Source of the DNA: Thermoleophilaceae bacterium
GTDB lineage: Bacteria > Actinomycetota > Thermoleophilia > Solirubrobacterales > JACPNS01
NCBI GenBank assembly: GCA_016463365.1
Contig: JAEMRJ010000123.1
Coordinates: 1 to 6,230, forward strand
Direction of reading: 5' to 3'
DNA: 6,230 nucleotides
The notes beneath the pieces are model-generated. The model was not told where the DNA came from and made no database searches. It worked only from the letters and a program-made list of their open reading frames with translations. Position 1 is the stretch's first letter, and every line of letters starts with the position of its first letter. Position numbers and translations under genes: made by a program. Positions 1 through 6,230 of the stretch are shown here, piece by piece.

Positions 1-186
1 GCCCCGGACCATCCCCACCCCGGCCAGCGGCGCTGAGATGTCGCTGCTTGACCGCTCAAGAAGCGACACGCCACCGGCCTTCCGGTCGAGCAGATCGACC
101 AGCTGCGCCGCATAGCGTTCCTCGCCACCGGAGATGCGGTAGCGGTTGTGCAGCACCAGCACGCGCTGCTCTGAGAGTCCTGCCAT
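1..186 (-). CDS. Glycosyltransferase, GT4-like, N-terminal fragment (runs off left edge)
   Basis: Only the first 62 codons are in the window; the gene continues leftward past base 1. The reading begins MAGLSEQRVLVLHNRYR and continues through ISGGEERYAAQLVDLL. A short beta strand (VLVLHN) followed by a Gly-Gly-Glu-Glu loop and a helix is the typical start of GT-B fold glycosyltransferases of the GT4 family, which move a sugar from a nucleotide donor to a growing lipid-linked glycan on the cytoplasmic face. The ATG at 186-184 (minus strand) has an AGGA at 198-195, 8 bases upstream, a modest ribosome binding site. The gene is divergent from the polysaccharide genes to the right, which fits the assignment. 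Donor and acceptor cannot be told, and the catalytic C-terminal half is outside the window. A shorter related protein cannot be excluded. Confidence 0.72.
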   Translation of the reverse strand, partial: MAGLSEQRVLVLHNRYRISGGEERYAAQLVDLLDRKAGGVSLLERSSSDISAPLAGVGMVRG

Positions 187-337
187 CTGGCCGATCCTAG
201 AGCGGGTGGGCCACCGCGCAACGCGTAATTTTCATGACGCTGTGCAACTTTCAGCGGAAAACAGGTTTATTGCTTCTCACAGCTCGGCAATTGTTACCCA
301 CGGGTTCCGGCGACAGGACCAGAGGAGGTAACCCGCT
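187..337. promoter_or_regulatory. Divergent intergenic region, presumed promoters for both flanking genes
   Basis: These 151 bases separate two divergently transcribed genes, so at least one promoter for each side should lie here or very near. The stretch from about 227 to 300 is clearly richer in A and T than the surrounding coding DNA. Candidate elements are poor: TTTATT at 266-271 resembles a -10 box but has no good -35 at the right distance, and TTGCTT at 270-275 has no good -10 about 17 bases downstream. I therefore mark the region, not individual boxes. A short palindrome, GGTGGGCCACC at 205-215, lies near the left gene; its significance is unknown. Confidence 0.35.
323..328 (+). promoter_or_regulatory. 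Strong Shine-Dalgarno, supports a TTG start at 338
   Basis: AGGAGG lies 9 bases before TTG at 338-340. The next in-frame ATG (356-358) would be 27 bases away, outside normal spacing. The sequence therefore favours the rare TTG start, which adds six residues before the ATG methionine. It is the best ribosome binding site in the window. Confidence 0.7.
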
Positions 338-955
338 TTGGTAATTTGCAAAAGAATGTCTCACTCCAGATCCAGGACGACTGCTGCCGTTTTCGGTATT
401 GCACTGCTGCTCATGTCCATCAACGCCGGCAGCGCAAGCGCCGCGACGAGCGACATCTACAACGCCTGCGGTCAAGGAGGATCGCTCAGCGGTTACTCCA
501 AGGCCGAGCTGGAGTCCGCGCTCGGTGGCGTCCCGGCAGACCTGGATGAGTACTACGGCTGCACTGCGCAGATCAACGCAGCGCTGGTCAATCTGGCCAC
601 CAAAGACATACCCGGCGGCGGCAAAACAGGCGTCAAGGGCACAAAGCAGAAGCTGAAGACCGCGAGCGTCAACGACCTCACGACTCCGGCCGAGCGCAAA
701 AAACTGCGCGCTCAGGTCGCGCGCGAAAGCCAGTTGGACTCCTCCAAACCGCTCACTCCCAACTCGGATCCGGCGATCTCAGAAGCGGCTGGCCAGACCC
801 TTGCCTCGACCGCCGCTCCGGGTACTCCGACCGCGCTGATCATCGGCGTGCTCGGCCTGCTCGTACTGCTCGGCGCCGATCTGGCTGGACGGCTTGGCAA
901 GATGCCCCGCGTGAAGAAGTTCTTGCCCTGGTCCGGACAGCGTGACGACGGCTGA
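338..955 (+). CDS. Secreted, membrane-anchored protein of unknown function
   Basis: A 205-residue protein with a TTG start chosen from the AGGAGG upstream. Residues 1-35 form a signal peptide: basic start, hydrophobic core at about 15-28, and an Ala-Ser-Ala cleavage site before residue 36. A small mature domain follows (about 37-90) with two cysteines (C44 in NACGQGG, C75 in DEYYGC) and a PADLDEY motif. Then comes a Lys-, Ser- and Pro-rich linker (about 91-162), one transmembrane helix (about 165-184) and a basic tail. This predicts an extracytoplasmic domain tethered by a C-terminal helix; the cysteines could form a disulfide. I recall similar short proteins with a DEY-Cys signature in Thermoleophilia genomes, without a known function. 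The stop overlaps the next gene by 14 bases, so translation is probably coupled and the protein may assist the ligase. No enzyme motif is visible. Confidence 0.75.
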   Translation: MVICKRMSHSRSRTTAAVFGIALLLMSINAGSASAATSDIYNACGQGGSLSGYSKAELESALGGVPADLDEYYGCTAQINAALVNLATKDIPGGGKTGVKGTKQKLKTASVNDLTTPAERKKLRAQVARESQLDSSKPLTPNSDPAISEAAGQTLASTAAPGTPTALIIGVLGLLVLLGADLAGRLGKMPRVKKFLPWSGQRDDG

Positions 956-3095
956 CACGCAGCCCCAGAGCAACCCGCAGAATGAACTGAGCCCACTCGC
1001 CACGGCGCTCACAACCGCTGCGCTGCTTGCCTTTGCCGCATTCTTCATCGGTGCTCAGTCAAGTGGCGTGCGAGCAGGAGTCGTCGGCGTCCTGGCGGTG
1101 CTGATCGCGACCGCCGGCTTCGGTCGCGCGGCATACATGGGCACGCTGCCCCGGCCGTTCAATGCGTCGCTCGGCCTGATCCTGATGGCACTGCTTGCCG
1201 GCGTCACCGCGCTCTCGGTCAGCTGGTCGCTCGTCCCCAACGCCACTCTGCTGGATGCGATCCGGTTGCTCGCCTACACCTGTGTGCTCGCCCTCGCTGC
1301 GCTGCTTGCGCAGAACCACCAGAAGCGGGCACGCGAGATCCTGCTCGGTGCCGGACTGGCCGCACTGCTCCTTGTGATCTTCGCGCTGCTCTCTCGCGTG
1401 GCCCCGGGGATCTTCCCCGAGACCGACAATTTCGCCCGCGTCCGACTGCCCTTCGGTTACTGGAACGCCGTCGGATGTGTCGGCGCGATCGGCATGCTCA
1501 TTGCGCTGTGGGCCGGAACCCGCCGCAGCCAGCCGCGCTGGCTCGAGGTCGTCTCCTACCCCGCGGGCGGGCTCTGTTTTGCGGCGATCATGCTCGCCCA
1601 GTCGCGCGGCGCTCTGATCGCACTCGTGATCGTGCTCGGCATCTGGGCACTGCTCGTGCCGCAGCGTCTGCGCAGCGCCGGCTGGCTCGGAGTTGTCGGC
1701 GTTGCGACCATGATCGTGGTTCTCTGGGCCTACAACAAGGCGGCTCTCAGCACCGACGGCGTGCCGTTTGATCAACGCAGATCTGCAGGCCTGCAGCTCG
1801 GGCTCGGTCTTGGCCTGCTCGGCCTCGCGCTCGCGGGCGCCGGCGCCCTGATCCACAAGCTGCGCCATGACCGCCCGCTCGCAGAGGCGAAGCGCCAGAG
1901 CATCGGCCGCGCTCTGCTGATCGCGCTCGCGATCGCGCCGTTCGCTTTCGTGATCGCCGTCAGCGTCGGCAGCGAGAACGGCTTTTCAACGCTGACCGAC
2001 AAGGCCGACGGCCTGATCTCACTTAGCACGGCGCCACCCGCCAACTCTCCCGACCGACTGACGCAGACGTCTTCGCTGCGCGGGCGCTACTGGTGGGAGG
2101 CAAACAATGTCTTCGAGTCCCACACGAAGCGCGGAACCGGCGGCGACACCTTCGGCGTCGCGCGACTGCCTTACCGCGCCGACCAGATCAACGCGCAACA
2201 TGCGCACGGCATGGTGCCTCAGGTCGCCTCGGATCTCGGCGTGCTCGGACTGCTCGTGCTGTTTGCTCTGACCGTCGTGTGGCTGGTCGCTGCGTTCAAA
2301 CTCGCCGGCGCCGCGATGCGCGCGCCGTGGAGCTGGCTGCGCGAAGCCGACGAGACGCGCCTGGCCTCGGTTTCGTTGATGCTCGTGGCGCTTGTTTTCG
2401 GTCTGCACTCGGCAATCGACTGGGTCTGGTTCATTCCCGGCGTCGCATTCTTCGGACTGCTCGGCGGCGGCTGGACGCTCGGTTCGCCGGCAGCCCACTC
2501 GCCTGTGCAGTCCGTCGCCGTGCCAGCCGTGAAGGGCGGCAAGCTGCAGATCGTGCGCGCGGCCGCCATCGCCGTTGTGGGAATCTTGATCGCGTATGCC
2601 GTGTACCAGCCGGTGCGAGCACAGCGCAAGGTCGAGGCCGGCCTTTCCAGCGCGAGCAGCGATCCGCAGCGTGCCCTGCGCCTTGGTGAGGACGCGCTCA
2701 AGCTCGATCCGACCTCGGCGGATGCATTCATTCTTGTGTCGGTGGCCCAGAGCAACGGCGGCAGGCAGCAGGCGGCCGAGATGACGCTCGCCGACCTGAC
2801 CGCCCAGCAACCGGGCAATCCGACCTCCTGGCTGCGACTGGCCCGCTTTCGCCTGGTCCAACTGAAGGATCCCGACGGCGCGATCCGTGCGCTGCGCCCG
2901 CTGTTCTACCAGAGCCCGAACAACCTCGAGGGCGTTCAGCTGTTGGAAGCGGCGCGTACGGCGAAGTCCGACGCCCTCTTGAAGAAGCTTGCCGAAAAGA
3001 AGCGCAAAGAGTTGCGCAAGCAGCTCGATGAACTCGAAGAGCTGCAGGAGAAGGCCGCCGCAGGCACTGCCGTGGCGCCGCCGGCGACCACCTGA
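942..3095 (+). CDS. O-antigen ligase/polymerase-like membrane protein with C-terminal TPR region
   Basis: A 717-residue protein beginning at GTG 942, inside the end of the previous gene; only a weak GGA precedes it, in keeping with coupled translation. About a dozen hydrophobic segments are visible, roughly 18-38, 43-61, 74-93, 106-123, 133-150, 175-191, 208-238, 249-263, 286-304, 322-342, 432-453, 473-490, 494-513 and 536-556. Between about 343 and 431 lies the large outside loop typical of the Wzy_C/O-antigen ligase family, with RGRYWWEA (380-387) and AQHAHGMVPQ (418-427), where the family usually has a conserved His region. LPFGYWNAVG (169-178) and SRGAL (221-225) are further family motifs. 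After the last helix, residues 563-672 look like TPR units (DALKLDPTSADAF), followed by a charged coiled coil (about 678-707). Such proteins polymerise or transfer lipid-linked glycan outside the membrane. Whether this one is a polymerase, a ligase or a protein glycosylase cannot be told from sequence. Confidence 0.85.
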   Translation: MTTADTQPQSNPQNELSPLATALTTAALLAFAAFFIGAQSSGVRAGVVGVLAVLIATAGFGRAAYMGTLPRPFNASLGLILMALLAGVTALSVSWSLVPNATLLDAIRLLAYTCVLALAALLAQNHQKRAREILLGAGLAALLLVIFALLSRVAPGIFPETDNFARVRLPFGYWNAVGCVGAIGMLIALWAGTRRSQPRWLEVVSYPAGGLCFAAIMLAQSRGALIALVIVLGIWALLVPQRLRSAGWLGVVGVATMIVVLWAYNKAALSTDGVPFDQRRSAGLQLGLGLGLLGLALAGAGALIHKLRHDRPLAEAKRQSIGRALLIALAIAPFAFVIAVSVGSENGFSTLTDKADGLISLSTAPPANSPDRLTQTSSLRGRYWWEANNVFESHTKRGTGGDTFGVARLPYRADQINAQHAHGMVPQVASDLGVLGLLVLFALTVVWLVAAFKLAGAAMRAPWSWLREADETRLASVSLMLVALVFGLHSAIDWVWFIPGVAFFGLLGGGWTLGSPAAHSPVQSVAVPAVKGGKLQIVRAAAIAVVGILIAYAVYQPVRAQRKVEAGLSSASSDPQRALRLGEDALKLDPTSADAFILVSVAQSNGGRQQAAEMTLADLTAQQPGNPTSWLRLARFRLVQLKDPDGAIRALRPLFYQSPNNLEGVQLLEAARTAKSDALLKKLAEKKRKELRKQLDELEELQEKAAAGTAVAPPATT

Positions 3096-3144
3096 CCCTG
3101 CAGCGGAGGCCACGCCGGGTACGGTAAGCAGAGACCAACTCTCG

Positions 3145-3174
3145 TTGATCGCGCGACTTTGTGCGTTCTACGAA
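3145..3174 (+). promoter_or_regulatory. Possible weak promoter before the glycosylphosphotransferase gene
   Basis: TTGATC at 3145-3150 and TACGAA at 3169-3174 are 18 bases apart, in the 91-base gap between the ligase stop and the next ATG (3187). The -35 matches consensus fairly well and the -10 poorly. Transcription would begin about 3181, leaving almost no leader, which would agree with the lack of a clear Shine-Dalgarno before 3187. The match is weak enough to be chance; simple read-through from the upstream genes is equally possible. Confidence 0.2.
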
Positions 3175-3186
3175 GTTTCAACACTG

Positions 3187-4713
3187 ATGAACCCGAGCAC
3201 GCTTCCAGAACAAAAGGACCGCAGTGCCTTCGAGCACAGCACCGCGCTTCCCAACGGGAACACGGTGCTTCGCGACGTGCGCGCAAAGCGTCAGTCGTTG
3301 GTCTCGATCATTTTCGATCGCCACCTGCTCATGCGCTTCTTCAACGGCGTGGCCCTCGCCGCGATGGACCTGGTTCTGCTGTTTGCCTCGCTGGTGATCG
3401 CGCTGCGCGTGAAGGCAGCGCTCACCGCGGATGCGACGTCGCTCGACGGATCGATCAGCTACGCGCAAGAGGTGGTTCCATTCGCGGCGCTCGTGATGCT
3501 GCTGCTCTTTTCCGGTGACGGGCTCTACCGACCGCGCAACCTCAGGCCGGGGTCAGCGCGGATCATGGGGGCATTGTTCAAAGTCACGCTTGTCACGCTT
3601 GTTTTTGCGCTGGTCGAAGGTCAGCAGTTCCAGAGCTACTACATCTTCTGGAGCACGTTCATCGTGGCCGCGGGGCTGATCGTCACGGCGCGGCTGATCT
3701 ACGACCGCACCAGCGAGCGACTCGAGAACGCTTTCGGCCGCGAGCGCCGCGCCGTGATCGTCGGCACCAACCACCAGATCGAGGCCGTCGCCGACGCGCT
3801 CGAGCGCGCGCCGATCGTGCGCATCAAACCGGTCGGCTTCATCTCGTTGGAGCCGCGCGCCGAGAACGGGCTGCGCGATCTTGGCTCGATCGACTCGATC
3901 GAGGACCACTTTGACGAGATCGACGAGGTCATCATCGCTGACCCGACATTCCCGGCAGAGCAGACGGTCATGCTCGTGGACCGCTGCCACCGCGGCGGCG
4001 TGCACCTGCGGGTGGCCCCGACGACGATGGAGATTCTGCGCGCTGACGAGGCCGAGTTCGTGCCGGGCGAGACATTGCCGCTGTTCGAGATCAAGCCGCC
4101 GGTCTTCGAAGGGGCGGCGTTTGTGGTCAAGCGCGGGTTCGACATCCTGGTTTCTGGACTTCTGCTGGTGATGTTCTCGCCGGTCCTGCTGTTTGCCGCG
4201 CTGTCTGTGAAGCTGACCTCAAAGGGTCCGGTGTTCTTTCTCTCGCCCCGCCCGGGCCTCGGCGGTGAGTCGTTCAACTGCATCAAGTTCCGCACGATGG
4301 TCACCAACGCGGAGTCGCTCCAGGCCGAGCTCGAAGAGCACAATGAGGCCGACGGCGCGATCTTCAAGATCCGCGAGGACCCGCGCCTCACACCACCCGG
4401 CAGCTTCCTGCGCCGCTGGTCGATCGACGAGCTGCCGCAGCTGATCAACGTGCTGAAGGGCGACATGTCACTGGTCGGCCCGCGCCCCCTTCCGCACCGC
4501 GACTACGAGCGCCTCGAGGAATGGCACAAGAAGCGCTACCTCGTGCTTCCCGGCCTGACCGGCCTGTGGCAGGTGTCCGGCCGCTCCGAGCTGGAGTTCG
4601 ACGACCTGGTGCGCCTTGACTTTCTCTACATCGAGCGCTGGAGCGTCTTTCTGGACGTGGTGATCATGCTGCGCACGATTCCCGCGGTCGTGCGCAAGCA
4701 CGGCGCGTACTAG
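3187..4713 (+). CDS. Exopolysaccharide polyprenyl glycosylphosphotransferase (polyprenyl-phosphate sugar-1-phosphate transferase)
   Basis: A 508-residue initiating enzyme: it transfers a sugar-1-phosphate from a nucleotide sugar to undecaprenyl phosphate at the inner face of the membrane. Hydrophobic segments lie at about 51-73, 95-109, 125-143 and 149-169. A Rossmann-like CoA-binding-type domain follows (AVIVGTNHQ at 189-197, to about 290). A membrane helix (about 316-340) leads the catalytic bacterial sugar transferase domain (to 508), with KFRTM (367-371), REDPRLT (396-402), the Asp-Glu pair in SIDELPQL (412-419), GDMSLVGPRP (425-434) and PGLTGLWQVSGR (455-466). Length and order are normal for the family. 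The open frame extends upstream to 2989, but that part overlaps the ligase gene and reads as basic, low-quality sequence. ATG 3187 gives the family's usual N-terminus, though it lacks a good ribosome binding site; TTG 3145 is the alternative. FFLSPRPG (350-357) differs from the usual FFxQxRxG. The sugar is not predictable. Confidence 0.92.
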   Translation: MNPSTLPEQKDRSAFEHSTALPNGNTVLRDVRAKRQSLVSIIFDRHLLMRFFNGVALAAMDLVLLFASLVIALRVKAALTADATSLDGSISYAQEVVPFAALVMLLLFSGDGLYRPRNLRPGSARIMGALFKVTLVTLVFALVEGQQFQSYYIFWSTFIVAAGLIVTARLIYDRTSERLENAFGRERRAVIVGTNHQIEAVADALERAPIVRIKPVGFISLEPRAENGLRDLGSIDSIEDHFDEIDEVIIADPTFPAEQTVMLVDRCHRGGVHLRVAPTTMEILRADEAEFVPGETLPLFEIKPPVFEGAAFVVKRGFDILVSGLLLVMFSPVLLFAALSVKLTSKGPVFFLSPRPGLGGESFNCIKFRTMVTNAESLQAELEEHNEADGAIFKIREDPRLTPPGSFLRRWSIDELPQLINVLKGDMSLVGPRPLPHRDYERLEEWHKKRYLVLPGLTGLWQVSGRSELEFDDLVRLDFLYIERWSVFLDVVIMLRTIPAVVRKHGAY

Positions 4714-4855
4714 CCCGCCCCGCCGAGCCCAAAACCCGCAATTTGCGACCCACCTCTGGCACCGGGTGCCAGAGGACGCACGCAAATTGCGCACTTTCTC
4801 ATGGGAAATAGCTTGTCAGGGGGTAAACACTTGTCGCTCAAACCCTTAACCAGGT
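4714..4855. other. Spacer between the polysaccharide gene and the transposase, with hairpin and short direct repeat
   Basis: This 142-base spacer holds the nested inverted repeat (4737-4791). To its right is a less GC-rich stretch (about 4785-4855) with CTTGTC twice, at 4812-4817 and 4830-4835, 18 bases apart and separated by a GGGGG run. No gene is seen. A TAA at 4847-4849 is in frame with the transposase, so the coding part cannot extend further left than 4850. Confidence 0.6.
4737..4791. repeat. Nested perfect inverted repeat, REP-like hairpin beside the transposase
   Basis: Two perfect stems share one axis. The outer arms are CGCAATTTGCG (4737-4747) and CGCAAATTGCG (4781-4791), 11 bp. 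The inner arms are CCTCTGGCAC (4753-4762) and GTGCCAGAGG (4766-4775), 10 bp, with a CGG loop. The junctions are short and unpaired: 5 bases on both sides. Folded, this gives a long hairpin with one internal loop. Its place 64 bases before a RAYT-type transposase gene suggests a REP-like element or a transposase recognition end, because RAYT proteins are known to bind and cut hairpin REP sequences located next to their genes. It lies 23 bases after the stop of the glycosylphosphotransferase gene and could also stop transcription, although no T-run follows the stem. Only one copy is in the window. Confidence 0.8.
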
Positions 4856-5440
4856 ATGAGCTCTCAGTACCGACTGCGCAACTACCGGCCACATGAACTG
4901 ATCCATTTCACCGTCCGCGGCCACAACCGCCGCCGCATCTTCCACAACCAGGCCGACCACGACGAGTTCCTCAACGACGTCCGCGACCGACTGGATCTGT
5001 CGCCGCCATCCTCAAGGCCCACGCTGCTCGGCTATGCGCAACTGGGAAACCACCAGCACATCTTCATGCGGGCCGGAGCCGAGCCGAGCCACACGCCCGG
5101 GATCATGCGCTCGGTTTCGATCGGCTACGCGAAATCACACAACTGGCGCCACGGTACGACGGGTCAAGTTTTCCAACAACCCTTCCGCGGCAAGATCATC
5201 CGCACCCCAGAACACATCGTCAACGCCTTCACCTACATCCACCTCAACCCCGACCAGTCGCTGCGAATGGCAAACAGCTCCCACGGCTTCTACGCCGGCA
5301 TCACAGACGACCCGCACATCGATCCATCCCTGGCATGGCGGGTCTTCGGCGGCCGCGCCGGCTACCTCAGCTACTTCAGTGACACCAGACGGATCCGCGC
5401 GGCAAGGGAAGCCGCGAGACGTCGCTACGAAAATGACTAA
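4856..5440 (+). CDS. REP-associated tyrosine transposase-like protein (Y1/HUH, RAYT type)
   Basis: A 194-residue protein of the Y1 transposase family, single-strand nucleases that use a His pair to hold metal and a Tyr to attack DNA. Visible are an early [13 protein letters not shown] strand and turn (17-29), the His pair as H66-Q67-H68 in LGNHQHIFM, the likely catalytic Tyr91 in GYAKSHN, then [13 protein letters not shown] (103-115) and [10 protein letters not shown] (125-134), in the order expected for the family. The length is in the RAYT range and no frameshift is seen, so it may be active. The middle residue of the His pair is normally hydrophobic; here it is Gln. The ATG is the only early start: an in-frame stop lies 9 bases before it and no properly spaced ribosome binding site exists, so initiation may be leaderless or weak. 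The gene stands alone between polysaccharide genes with the hairpin on its left, pointing to insertion, and overlaps the facing gene's stop. Confidence 0.85.
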   Translation: MSSQYRLRNYRPHELIHFTVRGHNRRRIFHNQADHDEFLNDVRDRLDLSPPSSRPTLLGYAQLGNHQHIFMRAGAEPSHTPGIMRSVSIGYAKSHNWRHGTTGQVFQQPFRGKIIRTPEHIVNAFTYIHLNPDQSLRMANSSHGFYAGITDDPHIDPSLAWRVFGGRAGYLSYFSDTRRIRAAREAARRRYEND

Positions 5441-6230
5441 CGCGCAAGCCGCTCGACGCCAGCAAGCTCAAGCGTCTTCTGCAGACCGGTGCGCAGTTCG
5501 ATCTGCGGCTCCCAGCCGAGCACGTCCTTGGCCAGCGCGATGTCGGGCTGGCGGACCTTCGGGTCGTCGATCGGGAGCGGCTCGTAGACGATCTCGCTAC
5601 GTGACTCGGTCAGATCGATCACAGTCTTCGCCATTTCGAGCAGCGACAGCTCCACCGGGTTGCCGATGTTGACCGGCTCGCCGTAGCCGCTTTCGGAGAG
5701 CCCGATGATGCCGCGGATCAGGTCGTCGACGTAACAGAACGAGCGCGTCTGCGAACCGTCGCCGAAGACGGTGACCGGCGCATCCTGGAGCGCCTGGCGC
5801 AGGAATGTCGGGATTGCGCGGCCGTCGTTTGAGCGCATGCGCGGACCGTAAGTGTTGAAGATTCGGACGATCGCTGTGTCCACCCCTTGCTGGCGGCGGT
5901 AGGCCATCGTCAGTGCTTCGGCGTAGCGCTTGGCCTCGTCATATACACCACGTGGGCCAATCGGGTTGACGTTTCCCCAGTACGTCTCCGGCTGGGGATG
6001 AATTTCTGGGTCGCCGTAAACCTCGCTGGTCGAGGCCAGCAAAAAGCGCGCGCGCTTGAACTTTGCCAGTCCCAGAGCGTGATGCGTGCCGTATGAGCCG
6101 ACTTTCAGCGTGTGCAGCGGCAGCCGTAGATAGTCGATCGGGCTTGCAGGCGATGCAAGGTGGTAAACGAAATCCACTTCCCCGTCGATGAAGAAGGGCT
6201 GGGTGATGTCGATATTGAGAAAGTCGAAAT
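5437..6230 (-). CDS. UDP-glucuronate decarboxylase-like SDR epimerase/dehydratase (5' end beyond right edge)
   Basis: The visible 263 residues lack only about the first 50 of the usual 310-320, including the GxxGxxG nucleotide loop. The enzyme class turns UDP-glucuronate into UDP-xylose with bound NAD, a cytoplasmic donor for polysaccharides. Counting from the first complete visible codon, the motifs are YHLASPASP (22-30), STSEVYGDP (66-74), [11 protein letters not shown] (83-93), Y96xxxK100, [10 protein letters not shown] (122-131), GDGSQTRSF (156-164), GNP (189-191) and [10 protein letters not shown] (221-230). T67, E69, Y96, K100 and R226 fall at the same spacing as the catalytic residues I recall for human UXS1 (T118, E120, Y147, K151, R277), which favours the decarboxylase over other epimerases. 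The frame stays open to the edge, so a GTG at 6177 is not the real start. The 3' end meets the transposase gene with a 4-base overlap, and the C-terminus looks complete. Confidence 0.88.
   Translation of the reverse strand, partial: FDFLNIDITQPFFIDGEVDFVYHLASPASPIDYLRLPLHTLKVGSYGTHHALGLAKFKRARFLLASTSEVYGDPEIHPQPETYWGNVNPIGPRGVYDEAKRYAEALTMAYRRQQGVDTAIVRIFNTYGPRMRSNDGRAIPTFLRQALQDAPVTVFGDGSQTRSFCYVDDLIRGIIGLSESGYGEPVNIGNPVELSLLEMAKTVIDLTESRSEIVYEPLPIDDPKVRQPDIALAKDVLGWEPQIELRTGLQKTLELAGVERLAR

Noticed and set aside
266..298. Sigma-70-like boxes TTTATT and TTGCTT in the divergent region
   Set aside because: Neither has a partner box with good match at 16-18 bases, so only the whole region is annotated.
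1059..1868. Open frame of 269 codons on the minus strand within the ligase gene
   Set aside because: Highly charged low-complexity product opposite well-conserved transmembrane coding; typical antisense artefact of high-GC DNA.
2019..3113. Long open frame of 364 codons on the minus strand, antisense to the ligase gene
   Set aside because: It is a GC-codon shadow: the product is rich in Arg, Gly, His and Gln with no recognisable domain, and the plus strand there encodes a clear membrane protein with TPR tail.
2989..3186. N-terminal extension of the glycosylphosphotransferase
   Set aside because: The first third overlaps ligase coding sequence and the product is basic and disordered; family members start near the residues encoded from 3187.
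3699..4466. Open frame of 255 codons on the minus strand within the glycosylphosphotransferase gene
   Set aside because: Ser- and Arg-rich composition without motifs, opposite a strongly conserved catalytic domain.
4737..4800. Classical rho-independent terminator for the polysaccharide genes
   Set aside because: The stem is strong but the following bases (CACTTTCTC) are not a T-run; termination is possible but the repeat call is better supported.
4714..5440. Complete insertion sequence with left and right ends
   Set aside because: Only a left hairpin is visible; no matching right end or target duplication was found before the facing gene's stop.
5034..5672. Open frame of 212 codons on the plus strand across the transposase and decarboxylase ends
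   Set aside because: Ser-, Arg- and Thr-rich product out of frame with two recognised genes.

Overview
The window is GC-rich DNA from a surface-polysaccharide (exopolysaccharide or capsule) locus, interrupted by one transposase-type gene with a hairpin repeat. The organism is most likely a high-GC actinobacterium, probably of the class Thermoleophilia (Solirubrobacterales and relatives). That rests on GC bias, on GTG and TTG starts, and on my recollection of the secreted protein family at 338-955 and of the GYWN-type O-antigen ligase with TPR tail as common there. It is an inference, not a database result.

Layout from left to right. The 5' end of a glycosyltransferase gene runs leftward off the window (1-186, minus). 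A 151-bp divergent intergenic region follows. A rightward group then begins: a small secreted membrane-anchored protein of unknown function (338-955), an O-antigen ligase/polymerase-like membrane protein with a C-terminal TPR region (942-3095, overlapping the previous gene by 14 bp), and a polyprenyl glycosylphosphotransferase (start most likely 3187, end 4713). Next comes a 142-bp spacer holding a strong nested inverted repeat (4737-4791). A REP-associated-type (Y1/HUH) transposase gene follows (4856-5440). It converges with, and overlaps by 4 bp, the 3' end of a UDP-glucuronate decarboxylase-like gene that enters from the right edge (5437-6230, minus).

How the genes fit together. The decarboxylase would make UDP-xylose as a sugar donor. 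The glycosylphosphotransferase would load the first sugar phosphate onto undecaprenyl phosphate at the membrane. Glycosyltransferases, such as the one at the left edge, would extend the lipid-linked unit. The ligase/polymerase would polymerise the finished unit or transfer it outside the membrane. The small secreted protein is translationally coupled to the ligase gene and may be an accessory or partner of it; its function is unknown. The transposase and its hairpin look like a domesticated RAYT/REP-like unit placed between two polysaccharide genes. It is the least ordinary part of the window.

No tRNA, rRNA, CRISPR array or complete insertion sequence with two ends was seen.
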